From: Aneurinibacillus soli
Lineage (GTDB): Bacteria > Bacillota > Bacilli > Aneurinibacillales > Aneurinibacillaceae
Assembly: GCF_002355375.1 (NCBI RefSeq)
Contig: NZ_AP017312.1
Coordinates: forward strand, 3,117,001 to 3,181,000
Length of the DNA: 64,000 nt
Reading direction: 5' to 3'
Shown here: piece after piece, positions 58,459 to 64,000 of the stretch
How the letters are laid out: every line of letters starts with the position of its first letter
Position numbering within the stretch: the stretch's first letter is position 1
Position numbers and translations under genes: made by a program
Notes under the pieces: generated by a model
Databases searched by the model: none
Seen by the model: the letters and a program-made list of their open reading frames with translations, nothing else
Told to the model about the DNA's origin: nothing

Positions 58459-60594
58459 TCATTCAACAAGACGAAATTGAAACTTATTTAAATATTGTTT
58501 TGTTTCTTCAATATTCATTTCATGTGCTATGTGCATATCTATCTGCAAACTTTCAGGTAAGCATGACGAATATTTTGATTGAAAAAACTCCGTTTCTTTT
58601 ACATAGGGCAGTAAATCTTCTGCTTTCCAGTCCTTATTTCGCATTGCCTCAATAACTTTCTTAAATTCACAGACCTTATTTATCTCAATTCTGTAAATTC
58701 GATCACGAATATGAACAGAGTCGGTTTCTAATACAGCCCGCATCATCCATACTAATGTATTGGCAATAACAGTTCCTGTAAACGGCTCGAAAATAATACC
58801 TTCTTTTTGTTTCCAAGCAATCCGTTGATTCGGAGTCACATCATACCATTGATACCTTTTTCGCATATCGTGTAGTTCATCCATTGCTGTTTCATTCATA
58901 TAAGAAAAGTTTTTCTCCGAGCAAAGAAGCTCTACCATTTTTTCACCAATGCACTCATGAACTTTGCCTCCCGAACTTTCGAATCGTGGCGGTTTCCCAT
59001 TCGATGCTTGCTCTACATAAATCTTATCTTTTTTGTTATCAATCACCTTGATGGCCCATAACTTGCCGGCAAGAATAATGTTATCCCCTTCATGAAAAAA
59101 GCCATTCTTGCTTAATTGCCCAATCTTCTTCATTCCTGCGTGTACACTGTATTCTTGTGGTGTCATAAACACTGTATAAAAATCCTTACTCCGTAAAATT
59201 CTTTCTCCTTCCAAGCCGACAATGTATTCATGCTTCCCAACGATTTTTTCTAACATTTCCTTTTCCAACATAAAATCAATTAGCTGCATGATTCCATCTA
59301 TCGGGATATGAACAAAAGCTCCGTTTCTTTGGATCTGCTCTATGATTTCACTTTCTGTAATTCCGTTCGTTTCCTGACAAATGGAAAGTAGCTGGTGAAA
59401 TAAAATATCATAAGGAAGCAAATAATGATTGGCTGGCTCTATCCACTTTTCAAGCAATAACTCCATGACAGCAGTAGACTGCAGTAAGCTATTTGCGCTC
59501 GTTGTATATAATTGCAAAACATGAGGCGAATCTTGTTTTCTCCCCGAACGTCCTAATCGTTGCTTTAAAGATGAAACGGTAAAAGTGCTATCAATCTGCA
59601 TGACTAAATCAAGCTTTCCAATATCAATCCCTAATTCCAATGTACTTGTACAAACCACACTTTTGGGAACAGAAGCAGAAGCCATTTGTTCCTCTACATA
59701 CTCTCTTTCAGTTTTGTCAATCGAGGAGTGATGTGCATAATATTTCTGCTCCTGTCCATTTTTCTTTGCAAGACGATTAAGCAAAACGGTTGTCTCTTCT
59801 ACTTCCCCACGGGTATTACAAAAAATAATGGACTGTTCTTCCTCTGTAAGCTCATAAATATCCTCAAACAATTCCAGTGATTTTTTTCCTTGTTCCTCTA
59901 CTGAGAAGTGCATAAGAGAATATAAGATATCTTTTTGATTACCATCTGATTCAATAATCAGAACATTTTCAGGGCTTTGTGGATTTACCCAGCGCTTCAC
60001 AAAATCAAAGTTGCTAATTGTGGCAGAAAGACCAACAATTCTAGGACGAGCTGTACAATATGGCTCTAGTCTTGAAAGCAATGAACGCAAATGTGTTCCT
60101 CTTTCCGTCCCAAGAAAAGAATGGATTTCGTCAATGACAATAAAATCTAACGAATGAAAGATGCTTTTTACTTGCCCTGTTCGATTAATGAATAAACTCT
60201 CTAGCGATTCGGGAGTAATCTGTAGAATGCCCGCAGGTTTTTTTATAAATTTCTTCTTTTGACTTTGATTGACGTCGCCATGCCATCGATATACAGGAAT
60301 ATTCGTATATGTGCATAATTTTTCAATTCGCTCAAACTGATTGTTAATTAACGCTTTCAGCGGTGAAATATAAAGCGCTTTTAGCTGACTGTCCGCTGTA
60401 TCTTCAATCTTTGTCAAAATGGGTAAAAAAGCAGCCTCTGTTTTACCAGAAGCTGTTCCTGAAGAGATAATTACATCCTTATCCGTCTGAATCACAGCAG
60501 GGATCGTTTGATTTTGAACAGGAGTAAAAGCCTCCCATCCCATATCCCATACTCTTTTCTGGATGTTTTTAGACAAAAGAGAAAAGGCACTCAT
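58459..60594 (-). CDS. Lhr-like superfamily 2 DEAD/DEAH helicase, 711 aa
   Basis: An ATP-dependent helicase with the Lhr-type order of motifs: TPVQNQTIP (Q-like), SGTASGKTEA (Walker A, 45-54), YISPLKALINNQ, DEIH (155-158), GLSATIS, then in RecA2 TSTLELGIDIG and LKQRLGRSGRK (about 355-366), followed by about 300 residues of winged-helix and accessory domains. It lies 23 bases downstream of the ATPase gene. ATG 60594 (MSAFSLL) has GGGGAG 8 bases upstream. Similar helicases accompany DUF2791 ATPases in BREX-like and Ter-domain systems. DNA is the probable substrate. Confidence 0.9.
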   Translation of the reverse strand: MSAFSLLSKNIQKRVWDMGWEAFTPVQNQTIPAVIQTDKDVIISSGTASGKTEAAFLPILTKIEDTADSQLKALYISPLKALINNQFERIEKLCTYTNIPVYRWHGDVNQSQKKKFIKKPAGILQITPESLESLFINRTGQVKSIFHSLDFIVIDEIHSFLGTERGTHLRSLLSRLEPYCTARPRIVGLSATISNFDFVKRWVNPQSPENVLIIESDGNQKDILYSLMHFSVEEQGKKSLELFEDIYELTEEEQSIIFCNTRGEVEETTVLLNRLAKKNGQEQKYYAHHSSIDKTEREYVEEQMASASVPKSVVCTSTLELGIDIGKLDLVMQIDSTFTVSSLKQRLGRSGRKQDSPHVLQLYTTSANSLLQSTAVMELLLEKWIEPANHYLLPYDILFHQLLSICQETNGITESEIIEQIQRNGAFVHIPIDGIMQLIDFMLEKEMLEKIVGKHEYIVGLEGERILRSKDFYTVFMTPQEYSVHAGMKKIGQLSKNGFFHEGDNIILAGKLWAIKVIDNKKDKIYVEQASNGKPPRFESSGGKVHECIGEKMVELLCSEKNFSYMNETAMDELHDMRKRYQWYDVTPNQRIAWKQKEGIIFEPFTGTVIANTLVWMMRAVLETDSVHIRDRIYRIEINKVCEFKKVIEAMRNKDWKAEDLLPYVKETEFFQSKYSSCLPESLQIDMHIAHEMNIEETKQYLNKFQFRLVE

Positions 60595-60617
60595 CAAACA
60601 TTCTCCCCTTCCCATTT

Positions 60618-61937
60618 TTATTCTGTCGCTTTTTGAAAACGGGAGAATCGCTCTTTTTTATGATTCGAATCTTCTCCCTGCTGCTGTTCACCGAATAACT
60701 GTGCCCGATCTATTACAGGGTTTTGCTGTAAAATATTTAAAGCCCCAATAAAAGTCCGTACTACATCGCGAGTAGTAATATTCTCCTCAGCACCTGGACG
60801 AGCGTATTCTATACGGATAAATGATTGAATCTCCTCAGATGAAACGTTCGCTTCGTATCCATAATGAACAGCATGTATATCTCTTACTTTTTGTAGAAGA
60901 AGATACAATTCATCATACTTTAAAGGTGTTAGCTTAATAACAGGTTGAGATAAATCTCGATGCTCATTCGTCTCAAACCGATTGGATTGCAAGCGGCTTT
61001 TCAACGCAGCATAACTAAATAATCCCCTCCGCTCATCTTCTAAAAATTCTTCTGTCCCGCCAAATGTAATAAATAAACCTCCGACATTTCCCTGTAACGT
61101 ATCGTTATATATTTTTAAAATCATTTCATAGTTTTTATCCCGTGCCTGTGGGTGGGTAATTTTATAAAGGTTAATGGCTTCATCAAAGTTGATGACAAGA
61201 CCCGCATACCCAATCTGGCGCACGAATTGAGATAACACTTTTATGTACTCGTAGTAATTAGCATCATTAATAATATCCCGAACCCCAAGGTCTTCACGCG
61301 CTTCTGTTTTCGTTGTATATTCGCCGCGTAACCAGCGTAAAGCACACCGTTGTAAATGGGAATTATCTTCGACAAAACCTTTAAAATAAAGCGTAAGAAT
61401 ACGGGCAAAGTCATATCCGCCAACCAAGTCATCCATTTTTGCTGTAATGCTTACAATCTCGTTTTCCACATCTTTAATAAATTCTGGATTATCAAACTCT
61501 ACTGCTCCATACCCTTTCTTCTGAGTAACACGCGTCTGCACTTCGCTAATCCATTTATCCAGAATAGTCGGCAATGCATTTCCTTCAGGAACCGTAGCAA
61601 TCGCCAAATTTTTCATAAGCTCGGAATAGGTCACAACGGATTTCCCTTCACTGCCATATAATCGGCGCTCAGGTGTAAAATCTGCTTTTGCTACTACGAA
61701 CTTTTCTTTAAAGGCAATCTGCTGTACAAGTGCTTGAATAAAACTTTTCCCGCTGCCGAACTTTCCAATAAAGAACTTGATGACAGAAGAGCCTTCTTTT
61801 ACATCCGTCAAATCATTTAAAATCTGTTTTGCTTCTTCCGCCCTGCCCACTAGGATATATTCCAATCCCCGATTGGGTACGACACCACCATATAAAGAAT
61901 TTAGAATCGCTGTTGAGTCTTTCTTTTTTATTTTCAT
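60618..61937 (-). CDS. BrxC/BrxD-like (DUF2791) P-loop ATPase, 439 aa
   Basis: An AAA/STAND-like ATPase. GKFGSGKS (58-65) is the Walker A motif, and LVINFDEAINL (247-257) the Walker B with catalytic Glu; LFITFGGTEEFLEDERRGLFSYAALKSRL carries sensor/arginine features, a block typical of the BREX ATP-binding (DUF2791) group. YGGVVPNRGLEYILVGR at the start is a second family hallmark. Its ATG overlaps the stop of the TerB gene by 4 bases (ATGA), so the two are translationally coupled. Confidence 0.88.
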   Translation of the reverse strand: MKIKKKDSTAILNSLYGGVVPNRGLEYILVGRAEEAKQILNDLTDVKEGSSVIKFFIGKFGSGKSFIQALVQQIAFKEKFVVAKADFTPERRLYGSEGKSVVTYSELMKNLAIATVPEGNALPTILDKWISEVQTRVTQKKGYGAVEFDNPEFIKDVENEIVSITAKMDDLVGGYDFARILTLYFKGFVEDNSHLQRCALRWLRGEYTTKTEAREDLGVRDIINDANYYEYIKVLSQFVRQIGYAGLVINFDEAINLYKITHPQARDKNYEMILKIYNDTLQGNVGGLFITFGGTEEFLEDERRGLFSYAALKSRLQSNRFETNEHRDLSQPVIKLTPLKYDELYLLLQKVRDIHAVHYGYEANVSSEEIQSFIRIEYARPGAEENITTRDVVRTFIGALNILQQNPVIDRAQLFGEQQQGEDSNHKKERFSRFQKATE

Positions 61938-63763
61938 GACGTGACCTCCTGTAGCTTGGCTAAAATGTATGTATACTCCTCCGTAATTTCCAGTTCATCT
62001 CCATCTTGTTCAATCAAATTATCACCAAGGTATTCATCTGCTTTTTCATTCAGCGCATCTAAAAACATCCCCAGCATGATCCCCTTACCTTTTAAAAACC
62101 GAGTAGCTTCTTGGGCATTTCGTCGCAAATGTTTAAACCCTTGCAGAAATTCAATTTCAATTTCTGACAGTTCCTCAAGGAATCCTTCGCCGTCTTCCTC
62201 ATCTGTATCAAAAACAGACAGTGGCAAAATAAATGAATTTTCCTCCTTAGCTTCTTTTTCCTTAACAGAAGCTACCACCATTTCCTCTTCCTCATGGTCC
62301 GTAAACCGTTCCTCAAATATTTGTTGTAATTCTTGACTTTCTTTATCCAATTGCTGAATTCGTTCTATGTTAAATTCAATCGCCAGTTTCGGTAGAGCTT
62401 CCTCTTCAGACCTCCGAGGAATGATGCCACCTTCCGCTACTTCTGATTTCTCCTGTACTTTTACAAAGCGAGACTTTTGCTTCGAGCCTGTGGTATTTTG
62501 CTGCGAAAATTTTTCTATCATTTTTTCTTCCATGTCCTCTGGCAAATTCTCAACAAGAACTTTAATTTTCCGCTTTTCGCCCGCTAATGTTCGAGCAACA
62601 TTTTCGGACATGCGGAATAGTGCTGTAATTTGCTTATACATTTTCTCTGTAGGCATACGTTCTGCCACCTGAACCTTGTATTCCCTGGCTTTCCGCCCCA
62701 TAACAGCCCCACCAAATAAATATCTTGTTTCCTCCTTCATTTTTATAGGCATCCACTCTTCCAGTATTTTTTTCTGATCGCTGGCATAGCTGCTTTGTAG
62801 TAAAGGCAACGACTCTTTGAAAACTTTATAGATTTTATTTTTATTTTGCTGGAAAAACTGTGTTTCTCGATAGTCAGCAATATACGGCTTCCAAAGTGTA
62901 AAAGAGACTTTATGCAGCTGTTCTTCCTTCTCTTTCACTTTTTCATATATAGAAAAACGACTTGATTCCTCTATACGGTTCACAGCTTTATTTTCTGCTA
63001 ATGCAATCTCATGTAAAAAGTCTTCTTTCCACTGTAATAAGTAATATTCTAGTTTCGGATGACGTTCTTTATAACTTTCATATAGTCGTACAATCATGCT
63101 GATATTAAATGCCGCATTTTGATTAAAACTGTAATTAATCAGTTCATATACAAATAAGAAAATGTAGCTCATATCCGTATCAAGATAGTTCCCCTGCAAA
63201 ACCTGGGAACGCCAGTAAAAGTACCATGCTTTTTGCTGATCATCTAGGTGATCGAATGTCGTATAGTAAGCTTGTAAAGGAATGTGAAAACATTTCCTGC
63301 CGACACACTGCGAATATTGCAATGAATTCTTAATGAACCCAGAATGATAAGTTGAGAACTCAATGTAAGTACCACTTCTACTCCTATGCGGCTGCCCTAT
63401 ACTCTTGATCTCTTCCAAGATGTGCATAGGTATCTTCAAGTGCTGAAACTCAGACAAAATCAACTCAGTTTCATTGTAAAAAGGGGGCATGGAAATAGAA
63501 ACCGGCTCAACCGTTTTCCTTGGGTTTTCTTTAATCATTTCAACTTCCTCCACTTTTACAGGTAAAGCATCCCCATTCAACTGTTCCACCCAACGTCTCA
63601 TGAATAAACTATCGATAAAACCCAGAAAAATTGGCACGTATGTCCAGCAAAAGAGAAGATACAACGCACCCCTTATATACTTTCCAACATAAAAATGATG
63701 CGCCCCTATCCCACCTAAAAACAACGCCAAAAGAACCCCTGTACCTACTGATTTTTGCTTCAC
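61934..63763 (-). CDS. TM2-TerB_N-TerB_C domain protein, 609 aa
   Basis: First gene of the operon. Residues 1-57 form a TM2 domain (GVLLALFLGGIGAHHFYVGKYIRGALYLLF; FLGFIDSLFM), two helices with the conserved G-x-x-G-x-H-x-F-Y-x-G turn. Then a TerB_N-like region (about 85-330; GTYIEFSTYHSGF near its start and KAWYFYWRSQVLQGNYLDTDMSYIFLFVYELIN) and a C-terminal TerB_C region (about 500-609; EIEFLQGFKHLRRNAQEATRFLKGKGIMLGMFLDALNEKADEYLGDNLIE). An acidic low-complexity linker connects them. Starts at GTG 63763 after GGGGG. Ter-domain proteins are linked to stress and phage defence. The TM2 part should hold the system at the membrane. Confidence 0.85.
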   Translation of the reverse strand: MKQKSVGTGVLLALFLGGIGAHHFYVGKYIRGALYLLFCWTYVPIFLGFIDSLFMRRWVEQLNGDALPVKVEEVEMIKENPRKTVEPVSISMPPFYNETELILSEFQHLKIPMHILEEIKSIGQPHRSRSGTYIEFSTYHSGFIKNSLQYSQCVGRKCFHIPLQAYYTTFDHLDDQQKAWYFYWRSQVLQGNYLDTDMSYIFLFVYELINYSFNQNAAFNISMIVRLYESYKERHPKLEYYLLQWKEDFLHEIALAENKAVNRIEESSRFSIYEKVKEKEEQLHKVSFTLWKPYIADYRETQFFQQNKNKIYKVFKESLPLLQSSYASDQKKILEEWMPIKMKEETRYLFGGAVMGRKAREYKVQVAERMPTEKMYKQITALFRMSENVARTLAGEKRKIKVLVENLPEDMEEKMIEKFSQQNTTGSKQKSRFVKVQEKSEVAEGGIIPRRSEEEALPKLAIEFNIERIQQLDKESQELQQIFEERFTDHEEEEMVVASVKEKEAKEENSFILPLSVFDTDEEDGEGFLEELSEIEIEFLQGFKHLRRNAQEATRFLKGKGIMLGMFLDALNEKADEYLGDNLIEQDGDELEITEEYTYILAKLQEVTS

Positions 63764-64000
63764 TCCCTAACCCCCAAGTACATAGTCCTATTTATATTAT
63801 ATTAAATTTTCTAACAAACATATATTTTAAAATAAGGTATTTAAAAGAAAATTCTCTTGTAGCGACTATTTCTTACGTGATTTTTTCTGTGGTGATAATT
63901 TTTACTCAAGAATCAGAAATGTGGAAACGCCAAGTCTTGTGTATGTTCAAGAAGCTCTTTATATGAGTGAACTGGGGAGCAATGCATATCAAAACGTAAC
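63764..64000. other. Upstream region of the TerB/helicase operon, cut by the window edge
   Basis: AT-rich sequence (about 240 bases) that should contain the operon promoter on the minus strand. I cannot pick out a single convincing promoter or operator. No gene with an SD is seen. Confidence 0.5.

Noticed and set aside
57209-63763. A BREX or DISARM system
   Set aside because: The ATPase and helicase resemble BrxC/BrxD and Lhr-type components, but there is no PglX methyltransferase, PglZ phosphatase, BrxA/B or DrmB in view. The gene set is better described as a TerB-linked helicase operon.

Overview
The window is chromosomal DNA of an endospore-forming, low-to-middle G+C Gram-positive of the order Bacillales. 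The evidence is a long block in the same order as Bacillus subtilis (rib operon, site-2 protease, scpA-scpB, dacB-spmA-spmB-rluB-resA-resB-resC-resD-resE), sporulation genes (spmA, spmB, dacB, a small acid-soluble spore protein remnant), AGGAGG-type ribosome binding sites throughout, and T-box, M-box and FMN riboswitches. Moderate G+C and GC-rich interspersed repeats fit the Brevibacillus/Aneurinibacillus group better than Bacillus proper. That placement is inference.

Layout. 1-3.5 kb: an amino-acid permease running off the left edge behind a T-box (probably Phe-specific), then small stress or spore-type genes. 3.6-9.4 kb: an AT-rich accessory patch with a DUF5677-like gene, a tyrosine recombinase remnant, an XRE regulator/DUF2975 pair, a CPBP membrane protease between two 50-residue membrane peptides, an excisionase-type HTH protein and an O-methyltransferase. 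Small inverted repeats with a CCCG or CGGG centre are scattered in it. 9.5-31.3 kb: mostly housekeeping, with secreted YcdB-type and copper-amine-oxidase-N proteins, M-box-controlled corA, ppa, Ser-T-box-controlled serA, a HAD hydrolase, an SDR, a cyclophilin lipoprotein, thioesterases and a PhoPR-like two-component system. 31.4-44.2 kb: the res/rlu/spm/dac block, interrupted by copies of a composite palindromic repeat. 44.3-48.1 kb: an insertion between dacB and scpB with mntH, a decayed gene and the wreck of a YwqJ-type deaminase toxin with its probable immunity gene. 48.2-54.7 kb: scpBA, a site-2 protease, ribDEAH with its FMN riboswitch, ppiB. 54.8-57 kb: a DUF123 GIY-YIG-like gene and a chemoreceptor. 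57.2-63.8 kb: a four-gene operon.

Two things deserve attention. First, the right-end operon (63763 to 57209, minus strand) couples a TM2-TerB_N-TerB_C membrane protein, a BrxC/BrxD-like (DUF2791) ATPase, an Lhr-like superfamily 2 helicase and a CoiA-like putative nuclease. The first three resemble a known but poorly characterised association of Ter-domain proteins with helicases and ATPases. The arrangement looks like an anti-phage or DNA-surveillance system, and the TM2 fusion and the nuclease-like fourth gene are the unusual parts. Second, a family of large GC-rich imperfect palindromes occurs as a roughly 550-600 bp composite (palindrome A, conserved spacer, palindrome B) three times plus once as a solo B. 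The inner hairpin stems show compensatory base changes between copies. I do not recognise this family. It could be a non-autonomous mobile element or a structured RNA.
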